Assembly: GCA_022573285.1 (NCBI GenBank)
Contig: JACZUF010000029.1
Coordinates: 1 to 38,607, forward strand
Origin: Chloroflexota bacterium
Lineage (GTDB): Bacteria; Chloroflexota; Dehalococcoidia; Lucifugimonadales; UBA3495
Length of the DNA stretch: 38,607 nucleotides
Direction of reading: 5' to 3'
The notes beneath the pieces are model-generated. The model saw nothing but the letters and a program-made list of their open reading frames with translations. It did no database searches and was not told the origin of the DNA. Every line of letters starts with the position of its first letter. The stretch's first letter is position 1. Made by a program: the position numbers and the translations under genes. Below, one piece after another: positions 1 to 8,210 of this stretch.

Positions 1-57
1 CGCTACGTGGGCGGCAAGGCCGTCGTGGCCCTAGCGGCTCGCCGCGTTTCCATTTAG
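1..57 (+). CDS. C-terminal tail of a gene cut by the left window edge (tentative)
   Basis: Frame 1 is open from the first base to a TAG at 55-57 and would encode 18 residues ending in ...AARRVSI. The codons look like normal high-GC coding sequence, and the stop lies 49 bases before the next start, which suits a same-strand upstream gene. No motif is present and no function can be assigned. An open stretch of 18 codons can occur by chance. Confidence 0.35.
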   Translation, partial: RYVGGKAVVALAARRVSI

Positions 58-106
58 CATGCTATCTCCTGCCATTCTCCCGATCCGACCTCGGTAGAGA
101 AAGAAT

Positions 107-1021
107 ATGTTGGAACGGCTGCGCCAAGTGGCGTTCTTGGTCAAGGACCTGGAGGACGCCAAAGACCTGTACCGGCGGTATCTGGGCATGGAGACCTGCC
201 ACTCCGAGGACCTGAGCCGCTACGGACTCCGGAACGCCGTTCTTCCAGCGGGCAACGGCACCTTCATCGAACTGCTGCAACCGGCCAACGGCGGCTCCTC
301 CGCAGCCCGGTACCTGGAGCGGCGCGGGGAAGCGCCCTATATGCTGATCTTCGAGACCCGGGAGTACGACCGCCTGATCCCCCATCTGAAGTCCATGGGC
401 GTAAGGCTTTCCGAAGAACCCCCAGAAAATGATTACCGCCACGCCTTCATCCACCCGTCCTCGGCCAACGGCGCCTTCTTGGAGATCATCGAGGTCACGG
501 GCGGCGGTAACCCCTGGCCCGCCGCCGGGCTGGACTGGCAGTCCCTGGAGCGCCGGCCGCTGACCAAGCAGTTGCGGCAGATGGCGGTGTTGGTCCGGGA
601 CCTGGACCAGGCGTTGGCCCGCTGGGAAGAGATGTTCGGGATAACCGCAACCAAACGCTTTCAAGTCAGCTTCACCGACTTGGAGATAGCGGTCCTTCCC
701 TTGAACGGCAAAGACACCTTCATCGAACTGGCCCAGCCCACCGGCAGCGACGTTCCCTCCGCCCGGTTCTTGGAACGTTACGGCGAGGGCATCTACCTGA
801 CGATCTATGAGATCGACGACTCCCTGGCCATGGACGACCACCTAAAAGGACAGGATGCCCGCTACACCTCTTCGCGGGTGACCCCCAACTACGTGAACCT
901 GGGCTTCAACAGCATCTGGCTCCATCCCGCCGGCATGAAGGGGGCCTTCACCCAACTGTCCCAGGTGCTGGTGGATGACAACCCCTGGCCTCCCGCCGGA
1001 GACACCTGGCACCTGGAATAG
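107..1021 (+). CDS. VOC-superfamily protein with two glyoxalase-like domains
   Basis: The 304-aa product contains two tandem copies of the vicinal-oxygen-chelate fold. Copy one spans about residues 1-135 and copy two about 155-300. Each starts with a similar strand (LRQVAFLVKDLEDA and LRQMAVLVRDLDQA) and each has a FIEL/Q-P segment and a closing NPWP(A/P)AG motif, which shows internal duplication. VOC enzymes include glyoxalases, methylmalonyl-CoA epimerases and extradiol dioxygenases that bind a divalent metal; the substrate here cannot be inferred. No signal peptide is seen, so it should be cytoplasmic. The ATG at 107 has only a weak purine-rich leader (AGAGAAAG). The zur-type operon follows after a 96-base gap containing its own promoter. 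Confidence 0.85.
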   Translation: MLERLRQVAFLVKDLEDAKDLYRRYLGMETCHSEDLSRYGLRNAVLPAGNGTFIELLQPANGGSSAARYLERRGEAPYMLIFETREYDRLIPHLKSMGVRLSEEPPENDYRHAFIHPSSANGAFLEIIEVTGGGNPWPAAGLDWQSLERRPLTKQLRQMAVLVRDLDQALARWEEMFGITATKRFQVSFTDLEIAVLPLNGKDTFIELAQPTGSDVPSARFLERYGEGIYLTIYEIDDSLAMDDHLKGQDARYTSSRVTPNYVNLGFNSIWLHPAGMKGAFTQLSQVLVDDNPWPPAGDTWHLE

Positions 1022-1051
1022 GCCTCTACTCAGACCGGACTACGCGTCAAA

Positions 1052-1080
1052 TTGACTCCCCCACAGCCCTGTGATAGAGT
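1052..1080 (+). promoter_or_regulatory. Sigma70-type promoter for the first Fur/Znu operon
   Basis: TTGACT at 1052-1057 and TAGAGT at 1075-1080 are separated by 17 bases, matching the bacterial -35/-10 consensus at 5/6 and 4/6 positions. The predicted start near 1087 lies about 30 bases before the regulator ATG. Assignment is by motif and spacing only. Confidence 0.55.
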
Positions 1081-1092
1081 CGGACTGCAATA

Positions 1093-1106
1093 GATACTTG
1101 GTCTCA
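1093..1106 (+). promoter_or_regulatory. Copy 1 of a GATACTT-NN-TCTCA motif, candidate regulator site
   Basis: GATACTTGGTCTCA sits just downstream of the predicted promoter start and before the Fur-family gene. A near copy, GATACTTACTCTCA (12/14 identical), occurs at 1582-1595 before the metal-binding lipoprotein gene. A shared motif ahead of both the regulator and the transporter suggests an operator for the adjacent Fur/Zur-like protein. It is not a clear palindrome like classical Fur boxes, so this is inference. Confidence 0.35.
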
Positions 1107-1117
1107 TTAAGGACTAG

Positions 1118-1561
1118 ATGCGCAAGCGGGTAAACGCCCTGGCCGAACAACTATTGGAAACACTGGAAGAGCAGGGCTACCGGTCCACCGCACCCCGGCG
1201 GGCGATGGTCCAGGCAATCGCCAACCAGGACAAGCACTTCACCGCGGAAGACCTGCGGGAGCAACTGCCCTCCCTGGGACGGGCCACCATCTTCCGCTCC
1301 CTCAAGCTGTTGGTGGAGACCGGCGTGCTTTGCCGGGTATTGCTGGAAGACGGCGATCTCCATTACCAGTTGAGCCACCGGGGACACCACCACCACCTGC
1401 TCTGCGGCGAATGCGGGTCCTCCCAGGACCTCCTTGGCTGCGACATCGAGGAACTCCTGCAACAGACATCGGCCAGCCACGGGTTTGAACTCAGCGGCCA
1501 TTGGCTGGAGGTCTACGGACGTTGCCGGTCGTGCAGCACCGCAGAACTGGCGGCGGTCTAG
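1118..1561 (+). CDS. Fur-family metal-responsive repressor, probably Zur-type
   Basis: The 147-aa product has the Fur architecture: an N-terminal winged helix (about 1-80, including the recognition-helix segment GRATIFRSLKLL) and a C-terminal dimerisation/metal domain. The regulatory-site signature HHHHLLCGECG (about residues 90-100) and a second cysteine pair CRSC near the C-terminus form the CxxC...CxxC structural zinc site. Family members repress metal uptake genes when loaded with Zn, Fe or Mn. The next genes are a ZnuA-C-B-type importer, so a Zur role is most likely; Mur, Fur or PerR roles are not excluded. The ATG at 1118 follows a usable AAGGA (1109-1113). A second Fur-family regulator occurs at 31028-31504. 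Confidence 0.88.
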   Translation: MRKRVNALAEQLLETLEEQGYRSTAPRRAMVQAIANQDKHFTAEDLREQLPSLGRATIFRSLKLLVETGVLCRVLLEDGDLHYQLSHRGHHHHLLCGECGSSQDLLGCDIEELLQQTSASHGFELSGHWLEVYGRCRSCSTAELAAV

Positions 1562-1579
1562 TCTCTTTTTTTACCCCTA

Positions 1580-1616
1580 TTGATACTTACTCTCAAAACC
1601 AAATTAAATTGATACT
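1580..1616 (+). repeat. Direct repeats TTGATACT before the metal-binding lipoprotein gene
   Basis: TTGATACT occurs at 1580-1587 and again at 1609-1616 in an AT-rich 75-base gap. The first copy is part of the GATACTTACTCTCA motif shared with 1093-1106. The clustering between regulator and transporter genes is compatible with a second operator or an internal promoter. Function is inferred. Confidence 0.35.
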
Positions 1617-2529
1617 AGGACTGATTAACCGGAGGCGCCGGTGGAAAAAACACCACCTATGCAAAGCAACATGGGCCTTCCCAGCGGTGATGATACTGCT
1701 CCTGCTGGTCTCGGCCTGCGGCTCTTCCCAGCCGGCACAATCCCCCAATGCGCTGCCGGTGGTGGCGACGACCGCCCTAATGGCGGACTTCGTGAGGAAC
1801 GTGGGAGGTGATCTGGTGGAGGTGACGGCCCTGGTGCCACCGGGGGCCGAGGTGCATTCCTTTCAAAGCACGCCGGCCGACAGCGTGGCCCTAAGCCGCG
1901 CCGTCCTAGTGGTTTCCAACGGCGGTGAGCTGGACGGATTCCTGGGCCCTTTGATCCAAGGCTCGCTGTCCAAAGATGCGGTGCACGTAGTGGCCGCTGG
2001 GCCGCTGCTGGCGGCCGGAGAAACCGACCCTCATTTTTGGCAGAACCCGGTGTTCACCATAAAGTACATAGAGATCATCAGGGATGGTCTGATCGCCGCC
2101 GACCCAGAGAACGCCGCCGTATACCGGGCGAATTTCGACTCGTACAAAGATGCGCTGACCAAGCTGGACTTCGACATCGCCAGCACCCTCAACACTGTCG
2201 ACCCGGCACGTCGTCAACTGATCACCTTTCACGACGCCTTTGGCCACTTTGCCACTCGCTACGGTTGGGAGGTTACCGCCTTCGTCGCCAGCGACGGCGG
2301 CGAGGTCTCTCCCGGCCGGGTGGTCGAGATCCTGGAACAGGTCCGGGACCAGGGAATACCGGCGGTCTTCGCCGAGCCCCAGTTCCGCGCCGACGTGCTG
2401 CAAAACGCCGCCCAAGAGGCGGGCGTCGAGGTCGGGACCATCTATTCCGACGTGCTGGACAGCGAGGTGACCAGCTATATCGACATGATGCTCTTCAACG
2501 CCAAGAGCCTTGCCAGGCTCCTCAGGTAA
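1609..2529 (+). CDS. ZnuA/TroA-type metal-binding lipoprotein of an ABC importer (start disturbed)
   Basis: This is the extracytoplasmic solute-binding component of a Zn/Mn ABC importer. A basic stretch (RRRRWKKHH), a hydrophobic segment and a lipobox (LVSACGSS) mark a lipoprotein. Family metal-ligand positions are visible: His in AEVHSFQ, His in TDPHFWQNP, His in TFHDAFGHFA, and a late acidic residue in the YSDVLDSE segment. The start is unclear. In this frame only TTG 1501 (inside the regulator gene), TTG 1609, and GTG 1687/ATG 1690 (too late for the signal peptide) are available. A strong GGAGG (1631-1635) precedes GTG 1641, which is out of frame because of an A6 run at 1645-1650; with five A residues it would give a perfect signal peptide. 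ATPase and permease genes follow, so an operon is clear. Confidence 0.87.
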   Translation: MILGLINRRRRWKKHHLCKATWAFPAVMILLLLVSACGSSQPAQSPNALPVVATTALMADFVRNVGGDLVEVTALVPPGAEVHSFQSTPADSVALSRAVLVVSNGGELDGFLGPLIQGSLSKDAVHVVAAGPLLAAGETDPHFWQNPVFTIKYIEIIRDGLIAADPENAAVYRANFDSYKDALTKLDFDIASTLNTVDPARRQLITFHDAFGHFATRYGWEVTAFVASDGGEVSPGRVVEILEQVRDQGIPAVFAEPQFRADVLQNAAQEAGVEVGTIYSDVLDSEVTSYIDMMLFNAKSLARLLR

Positions 2530-2550
2530 TCAGGAACAAGCTTAAGACCT

Positions 2551-3420
2551 ATGAGTAAATTTCCAAAAAACGGGACCAAAGATCGGACCGGGCCGGCATT
2601 GGCGGTCCGCAACCTGTGGGCCGGTTACGATGGCAAGCCGGTTTTGGAGGCAGTTAACTTCCAGATCGAACGCGGCGATATGTTGGGCATCATCGGCCCC
2701 AACGGCTCCGGCAAATCGACACTGATCAAGACCATCCTGGGACTGGTGAAGCCGATGAGGGGCGAGGTGTCGGTGTTGGGGAGAGAAGGCGCTCCCGAAC
2801 GCCATCTGGTAGGCTACACCCCTCAGACAGAACTGGTGGACTGGGACTTTCCCGTGACCGTGGCCGACGTGGCGCTCATGGGCCGTTACTCCCGCCGCGG
2901 ACTCTTCCGCCGCACCACCAAGGAGGACCGCGAGGCCGCCGACGCCGCACTGGAGTTGGTCAAGATATTCGGCCTGCGTGACCGGCTCATCGGCGAGCTG
3001 TCCGGCGGCCAAAGACGGCGGGTGCTCCTGGCCCGCGCCATGGCCCACAACCCCGAGCTTCTGCTCTTGGACGAGCCGATGGCGGGTCTGGACGCCACCG
3101 CCCAACACCAACTCTTGGACCTGCTGGACGAACTGCGCGGCAAAGGGGCCACCGTGGTGCTCAGCACCCACGACCTGTCCTGTGTGTCGCAGCGCTGCGA
3201 CATGGCGGCCTGCCTAAACCGCAGGCTGATCGCATTCGGCAAACCTGCCGACGTCCTGAACGAGCAGGTGTTGGGAGACACCTTCGGCACCCACCTGCTG
3301 ATGGTGCATCTGGACGGCCAGGCCTACGCCTACCAACACCACACTCACCCAGACGGGTCTCCGCCGGCTCAGCCGGAATTTCAGTCAGAGACCCCGCAGG
3401 AAGCTCAGGCGGAAGAGTAG
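2551..3420 (+). CDS. ZnuC-type ATPase of a metal ABC importer
   Basis: The 289-aa protein is the cytoplasmic ATP-hydrolysing subunit. It shows Walker A GPNGSGKST (about residues 49-57), Q-loop TPQ with VDWDFPVTV, which is typical of the Zn/Mn family, signature LSGGQRRR (about 150-157), Walker B LLLLDEP (about 170-176) and a STHD switch histidine. The C-terminal tail contains YQHHTHPDG, a short His cluster that may sense or bind metal (inference). It lies 21 bases after the lipoprotein gene and 7 bases before the permease. A paralogue with the same PQ...DW.FPVTV segment is at 25193-26116. Confidence 0.92.
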   Translation: MSKFPKNGTKDRTGPALAVRNLWAGYDGKPVLEAVNFQIERGDMLGIIGPNGSGKSTLIKTILGLVKPMRGEVSVLGREGAPERHLVGYTPQTELVDWDFPVTVADVALMGRYSRRGLFRRTTKEDREAADAALELVKIFGLRDRLIGELSGGQRRRVLLARAMAHNPELLLLDEPMAGLDATAQHQLLDLLDELRGKGATVVLSTHDLSCVSQRCDMAACLNRRLIAFGKPADVLNEQVLGDTFGTHLLMVHLDGQAYAYQHHTHPDGSPPAQPEFQSETPQEAQAEE

Positions 3421-3427
3421 CCGGGCT

Positions 3428-4306
3428 ATGATCGACGCGATAGACGCAATCCGGGAACCCTGGGAATTCGCCTTCATGCAGCGGGCATTACTGGCGGCCT
3501 CCTTCGCCGCCTTGGTCTGCTCGGTGGTGGGCGTTTTTGTGGTGCTGCGGGGCATGGCCTTCATGGGCGACGCCGTGGCCCACTCGTCCCTGGCGGGGAT
3601 GTCGGTGGCCTATTTCTTCGGCGGCAGTATCTTCTGGGGGGCCTTCGCCTGGGCGGTTCCCGCTTCATTGGCCATCACCTTCATCAGCCGCCGGGCCAAT
3701 CTGCGGCTGGATACGGCCATCGGCATAATCTTCGTCAGCGGGTTCGCCGTGGGAATAATCTTGATGAGCCGGGTCAGCAACTATACCGCCGACCTGTTCG
3801 GGCTCCTCTTCGGCAACGTTCTGGGCGTTTCCTGGGGAGAGGTCGTCCTGATCGGCTCGGTCGCCGGAGGGGTCCTGGTGGTTATGACCGCCCTATACAA
3901 GGAACTGTTGTTCACCGCCTACGACGCCACCATGTCCGCCGCCTCAGGCATCCCGGTGCGGTTCATCCAATACCTGTTGCCCCTCCTGGTGGGCATCACC
4001 ACCGTCGCCTCGTTGAAGGCGGTGGGCATCGTCTTGGTGCTGGCGCTCTTGGTAACCCCCGCCGCCACCGCCGCGCTCCTGGCCCGCCGGCTTCCGGGGA
4101 TCATGGCCTTAAGCGTGCTCACCGGGCTGATCGCCACCGTGGCTGGGCTCTACCTGTCTTTCCATGCCGACCTTCCCACCGGACCGAGCATCGTGGTCGT
4201 CGCCACCGGCATGTTCCTGGCGGCGCTGTTGTTCTCCCCCAGCAAGGGAGTGGTCTGGCAGCGCCGGCGCGCCGTCCCCCTGCCACCGGACGAAGCGGCC
4301 ATCTGA
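3428..4306 (+). CDS. ZnuB-type permease of a metal ABC importer (ABC-3 family)
   Basis: The 292-aa, strongly hydrophobic protein fits the ABC-3 permease family that pairs with ZnuA/ZnuC proteins; about eight membrane segments are expected. Recognisable segments include FMGDAVAHSSLAGM near residue 45, where family members carry a conserved DA..H motif, and the conserved central region SLKAVGIVLVLALLVTPAA. Two ATG candidates exist (3428 and 3476). The first is preferred because homologues usually have a short amphipathic leader before PFMQRALL. It ends the first importer operon, and the next start is 91 bases downstream with its own ribosome-binding site. Confidence 0.92.
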   Translation: MIDAIDAIREPWEFAFMQRALLAASFAALVCSVVGVFVVLRGMAFMGDAVAHSSLAGMSVAYFFGGSIFWGAFAWAVPASLAITFISRRANLRLDTAIGIIFVSGFAVGIILMSRVSNYTADLFGLLFGNVLGVSWGEVVLIGSVAGGVLVVMTALYKELLFTAYDATMSAASGIPVRFIQYLLPLLVGITTVASLKAVGIVLVLALLVTPAATAALLARRLPGIMALSVLTGLIATVAGLYLSFHADLPTGPSIVVVATGMFLAALLFSPSKGVVWQRRRAVPLPPDEAAI

Positions 4307-4397
4307 ATCCGGCCCTTCCGCCCAACCCTGGCACACAACGTTCTCATTCGCTAAACTGCATTAGCTTTCGAAGCATCATGTTTTTGTGAGGACAATC

Positions 4398-5246
4398 ATG
4401 TATGACCTGAACGGCAAAGTTGCCCTGATCACCGGCGCGGGCGGGCGGCACGGCATCGGCCGGAGCATCGCCCTGCGCCTGGCCGAAGAGGGGGCCGACG
4501 TGGTTGTGACCGATATCGAGGCCAGTGCGACGGCCATCCGCGCCGAAGACCGGCAGGCCGGCTGGGCTGGGCTGCCCAGCGTGGTGGAGGAGATCGAGTC
4601 CAAGGGCCGCAAGGCCCTGGGCCTTTTCTCGGACGTCTCCGACGGCGCCCAGGTGGCCAGCATGGTGGCCATGACCCTGGACCAGTTCGGGCACATCGAC
4701 ATCCTGGTGAATAACGCCGGGTCCAGGCCGGGCAAGGACCGGGTGCCGGTGCTGGAACTGGAGGAGGAGGCCTTCGACGAGGTGCAGCGGGTCAACGTGC
4801 GCGGCACCTATCTGGTGTCACGGGCGGTGGCCACCCACATGGTCAACCGGGGAGGCGGCGGCAAGATCATCAACATATCTTCCGGCGCCGGCAAGCGGGG
4901 CATCGCCCGGTACGCCGCCTATTGCGCCTCCAAGTTCGCCGTCATCGGCTTCACTCAGGCCATGGCCCAAGAGATGGCCCCAAATAGGATCAACGTCAAC
5001 GCCATCTGTCCCGGACTGGTGGACACCGAGCGGGTGGACTTCATCGCCAGCGCCCTCGCTCCGGAGGGCGAGTCGTCCGAGGAGTACCGGGCCGACATGG
5101 TCCGGGAGCGGGCATTCAGGGTGCCCATGGGCCGCATCGCCCAAGGCGACGACATCGCGCGGATGGCGGCTTTCCTGGCCTCCGCCGAGTCCGACTACGT
5201 CACCGGCCTTTCGATCAGCGTGTCCGGCGGCACGGAGATGAACTAA
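4398..5246 (+). CDS. Short-chain dehydrogenase/reductase (SDR)
   Basis: The 282-aa product has classical SDR landmarks: the cofactor glycine motif TGAGGRHGIG near residue 14, an acidic residue at the end of strand two (VVTDIEAS) suggesting NAD preference, NNAG near residue 102, and the catalytic Ser (NISSG) with YCASK about 16 residues later. The C-terminus carries the common VTGLSISVSGG strand. An insert after strand two (ATAIRAEDRQAGWAG) resembles SDRs that act on larger or CoA-type substrates, but the substrate is unknown. The ATG at 4398 is preferred over GTG 4386 because GAGGA sits 5 bases before it. It converges with the MFS gene, with only one base between stops. Confidence 0.9.
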   Translation: MYDLNGKVALITGAGGRHGIGRSIALRLAEEGADVVVTDIEASATAIRAEDRQAGWAGLPSVVEEIESKGRKALGLFSDVSDGAQVASMVAMTLDQFGHIDILVNNAGSRPGKDRVPVLELEEEAFDEVQRVNVRGTYLVSRAVATHMVNRGGGGKIINISSGAGKRGIARYAAYCASKFAVIGFTQAMAQEMAPNRINVNAICPGLVDTERVDFIASALAPEGESSEEYRADMVRERAFRVPMGRIAQGDDIARMAAFLASAESDYVTGLSISVSGGTEMN

Positions 5247-5247
5247 G

Positions 5248-6555
5248 CTAGTCTCCGGACGAAACCGCCTCGGCGGGCTCACGGACGGGACGCCGGGGCG
5301 GCCGGGCCACGTACATCAGAATGGCCGAGGCGAAATAAGCCGCCCCCATGGCAATGTAGAGGGGGTAGTAGTCGCCGGCCAATATCCTGACCGCTGAGGC
5401 CAAAGCCGGCCCCAGGCCCAAAGCAATCATCTGCAGCGGCGAGAAGACCCCGAGGATGGTGCCGTAGGCGCTGCGGCCAAAGTATTCGGCCAGCACCATA
5501 TTCTCCAACGAACCGAGTCCTCCGGAAAATATCCCCCACACCACGGCAAATAACAACGCCTCCCCCACCGAGTCCACCGAGATCAATAACGCCATCATCC
5601 CGCCGGCCCCAACCATCATTAGAATCAAGCAACGCCGGGGTGTGATGCGGTCTGCCAGGTAACCCCAGAACAGGTTGGCCACCGCCAAGAAGGTCCCGAG
5701 ACTCAACACGCCGGCGGCGGCCGCAATGGATAACCCTGCCTCCTCAACCAAGAAGGGCACCAAGCTGAAACCCGTGGCGCTGGAAGCCAGGGTTCCCGTA
5801 GCAGTGATGGTCAAGAGCAGCCAAAAAGCACGAGTCCGGAGGGCCTCTTTCGCGGTCCAACTGAACTCCGGCGTCATTGCCGGAGGCCTGATTCCGCCTG
5901 CGGACGCCCCGGCCCTTTCGGGGCTGACCCCATCGGGCAGCAAGCCGATATCCTCGGGCCGGCGCCTCACGAACAGCATGACCGGCAGGACCAGGACCAG
6001 GCTCAAAATACCCAGATACCGGTAGGCCGCCCGATAGCCTTGGTGGACGGCGATCACCGAAATTATCTGGATGTTTATGGCGCCTGCCGTGGGCCGGAAT
6101 ACCGAGACCAGGGCCAGGGCCATGTTGCGCCGCCGCCGAAAGAAATTGACCGCCGCGGTGCGGGGAACCAATCCCACCAGGACCGGATTGCTCACCGCCC
6201 GGCCAACCACGTACCCGGCGTAGAATTGCCAGAGGGAGTCGACGCCTGAAATGACGAAGAAGGATATTCCGGCGATGATCAGACCGAAAGGCATGAGCCA
6301 CCGGGGGCCGAATCGGTCGGCCAACCTGCCGATCAAGGGGGCCAGCAATCCCGAACACCAGGTACCGAGGGTGGCGGCGAAAGCCAGGCTTCCGTCCTCC
6401 CATCCGCTTTCTTCGGTGATGTAGACTTGGACGCCCCCCAACACCACCTGGGTGAGTCCACTGGCGGCGAAGGTAGCCAAAGCGGAGATGCCCAGCACCA
6501 GCCATCCGTAGTAGAAGGGCGTCCGCAGACGCCAGTTAGATATCGATTGAAGCAT
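5248..6555 (-). CDS. MFS transporter, monocarboxylate-transporter-like
   Basis: The 435-aa protein has the 12-segment pattern of the major facilitator superfamily. The loop 2-3 motif GRLADRFGPRWLM is the MFS motif-A equivalent, and its counterpart WGYLADRITPRRCL appears in the second half, showing the duplicated fold. The N-terminal FYYGWLVLGI start and overall layout resemble the MCT/OFA branch that moves monocarboxylates, but the substrate is not determinable. The start ATG at 6555 has an AGAGGAAG leader. It is transcribed towards the SDR gene, and no partner gene is visible on its strand. Confidence 0.88.
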   Translation of the reverse strand: MLQSISNWRLRTPFYYGWLVLGISALATFAASGLTQVVLGGVQVYITEESGWEDGSLAFAATLGTWCSGLLAPLIGRLADRFGPRWLMPFGLIIAGISFFVISGVDSLWQFYAGYVVGRAVSNPVLVGLVPRTAAVNFFRRRRNMALALVSVFRPTAGAINIQIISVIAVHQGYRAAYRYLGILSLVLVLPVMLFVRRRPEDIGLLPDGVSPERAGASAGGIRPPAMTPEFSWTAKEALRTRAFWLLLTITATGTLASSATGFSLVPFLVEEAGLSIAAAAGVLSLGTFLAVANLFWGYLADRITPRRCLILMMVGAGGMMALLISVDSVGEALLFAVVWGIFSGGLGSLENMVLAEYFGRSAYGTILGVFSPLQMIALGLGPALASAVRILAGDYYPLYIAMGAAYFASAILMYVARPPRRPVREPAEAVSSGD

Positions 6556-6831
6556 CTTCCTCTGGGGATTGCGGGAGCCTGACGGCCCGAAGCATCTGCC
6601 CCGGGGGACCGCAGGAGCCGGTTGTCCGGCCCGGTGGCTGTCAGAACAACCCTCAGATGATACAGCAATCGGTGCCTGGCAGCCACGAACGAGGCGGACC
6701 GCCCCGGCGCAAGTCGGCGCGAGTCCCGGAAGCCATAATGGCCCGCTCCGGTCTCAAGCAGGGTTATGTCAACGGGTCTCCAGGTGCTACATTGAAATTA
6801 CAGGCAATTTGGGCATTTGGGTACCGAACAG

Positions 6832-7872
6832 ATGCACGGAGACAGCCAACCAGAAGATGGCGGCCCGGTAAGTCACGGCCACACCCACGGAGCGGTGGAC
6901 GGACAGATATTGGCCAGCGACCGGGGGATCTGGGCCACCAAGATCTCGCTGGCGGCCCTGTTGGCGACGGCCGTCTTCCAGTTGGTCATCGTCTGGTTCA
7001 CCGGCAGCGTGGCCCTCCTGGCCGACACCATCCACAACTTCGGCGATGCCGCCACCGCCATACCTCTGTGGGCCGCCTTCACCCTGTCCAGGAAACTGCC
7101 CACCAAACGCTTCAACTACGGCTACGGCAGGGCCGAAGACCTGGCTGGACTGCTGATAGTGCTGTCCATCTTGGTCACCGGAATATTCGCCGGCTACGAG
7201 TCCATAAAACGGCTGGGCGACCCACCGGAGATCGACTACATCTGGATCGTGGCCTTGGCGGCTGTGATCGGGTTCGCGGGCAACGAAGGCGTGGCCCTAT
7301 TTCGAATGAAGATTGGAAAGGAGATTGGCAGCGCGGCGCTGATCGCCGACGGCCATCACGCACGGGTCGATGGACTGACCAGCCTGGCGGTCCTCTTTGG
7401 GGCCGTCGGCGTTTGGCTGGGATATCCCTTGGCCGACCCGATAGTGGGACTGGTGATATCCGCCGCCATTTTGCGTATAGTTGTTGAGACGTCCAAATCG
7501 GTGTTCTCCAGGCTGCTGGACGGCGTCGAGCCCGAGGTGCCCGACGAGGTCCGGAACGTGGCCGCGGTCACCGATGGAGTGCAGGAAGTCGCCGAGGTCC
7601 GGGTGCGCTGGCTGGGGCATAAGATGCTGGCTGAAGTCAACATCGCCGTGGAGCCCACGCTATCGGTGTCCGCCGGCCACGATATCGCCGAGGACGTGCA
7701 TCACCGGTTGCTCCATCACCTGAAATATCTGTCCAACGCCACGGTGCACGTGGACCCCGTGGGCCTGGCCGGCGAGGAACACCACCGGCACGGGACCGGC
7801 TACACGGAGCACGCCGAAGAGCACGGTCCTGCCGACGGCGACGAGCATGACCGCGGCCATTCACACACTTGA
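6832..7872 (+). CDS. Cation diffusion facilitator (CDF) metal exporter with His-rich ends
   Basis: The 346-aa protein is an inner-membrane proton-driven divalent metal exporter of the CDF/ZitB-CzcD type. The membrane domain carries the expected paired site residues: LLADTIHNFGDA in segment 2 (H/D..D type) and IADGHHARVDGLTSL in segment 5 (HxxxD). A cytoplasmic C-terminal domain follows, with HKMLAEVNIAVEP. The N-terminus holds four His in 24 residues (VSHGHTHG) and the C-terminus eight His in about 32, probably as a metal-binding buffer. TTG 6817 is an in-frame alternative start; neither start has a clear ribosome-binding site. It fits the metal-homeostasis theme as the efflux counterpart of the Znu importers; Zn is the likely but unproven substrate. 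Confidence 0.9.
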   Translation: MHGDSQPEDGGPVSHGHTHGAVDGQILASDRGIWATKISLAALLATAVFQLVIVWFTGSVALLADTIHNFGDAATAIPLWAAFTLSRKLPTKRFNYGYGRAEDLAGLLIVLSILVTGIFAGYESIKRLGDPPEIDYIWIVALAAVIGFAGNEGVALFRMKIGKEIGSAALIADGHHARVDGLTSLAVLFGAVGVWLGYPLADPIVGLVISAAILRIVVETSKSVFSRLLDGVEPEVPDEVRNVAAVTDGVQEVAEVRVRWLGHKMLAEVNIAVEPTLSVSAGHDIAEDVHHRLLHHLKYLSNATVHVDPVGLAGEEHHRHGTGYTEHAEEHGPADGDEHDRGHSHT

Positions 7873-7915
7873 TTATCCCGATCAAACGCGACAACCAATC
7901 AAACGAGGTCTAGGC

Positions 7916-8206
7916 ATGCCCCTTGAACGGTCGCAGGTGGAACACATCGCCGCCCTGGCCCGCATCGGCCTCACCGAAGAAGAGGTCGAGTTGTTCGCCG
8001 AACAACTCTCCCAGATCCTGGAGCAATTCGAAGTGCTCAAGGAACTGGACACCTCGGGGGTGACGCCCACCGGCCACGCCGGCGGACTCCAGACCGTGAT
8101 GCGCGAAGACCTGGCCCAGGACTCTCTGGACTCGGAAGACGTGCTGAAGAACGCGCCACGCCGGGAGGGAGAGTACTTCCGGGTGAACCGCGTGCTGGAA
8201 GAGTAG
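7916..8206 (+). CDS. gatC: Glutamyl/aspartyl-tRNA amidotransferase subunit C
   Basis: The 96-aa product matches GatC in length and order: an N-terminal helix (VEHIAALARIGLTEEEVE), a central helix with LSQILEQFEVLKELDTSGVTPT, and the C-terminal REGEYFRVNRVLEE. GatC stabilises GatA in the GatCAB complex that amidates mischarged Glu-tRNA(Gln) or Asp-tRNA(Asn). ATG 7916 is chosen because GAGG lies about 8 bases before it; extending upstream would add 23 residues overlapping the CDF gene. gatA starts 4 bases after the stop. gatB is not in this window. Confidence 0.93.
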   Translation: MPLERSQVEHIAALARIGLTEEEVELFAEQLSQILEQFEVLKELDTSGVTPTGHAGGLQTVMREDLAQDSLDSEDVLKNAPRREGEYFRVNRVLEE

Positions 8207-8210
8207 GGCG

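Noticed and set aside
62-841. Long open frame antisense to the first VOC gene
   Set aside because: It mirrors the codon structure of a well-supported VOC gene and shows no family features; high GC makes antisense frames long.
1501-1608. Extending the ZnuA-type gene back to TTG 1501
   Set aside because: It would overlap the Fur-family gene by 61 bases and place a long non-signal leader before the lipoprotein signal.
1641-1820. A separate small gene from GTG 1641 in its own frame
   Set aside because: The ribosome-binding site is good, but the encoded peptide has no signal features and ends shortly; it is better explained as a frame problem of the lipoprotein gene.
6556-6831. Possible promoter or small gene before the CDF gene
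   Set aside because: Several GC-rich hairpins exist, but no convincing -35/-10 pair, ribosome-binding site or conserved-looking reading frame was found.
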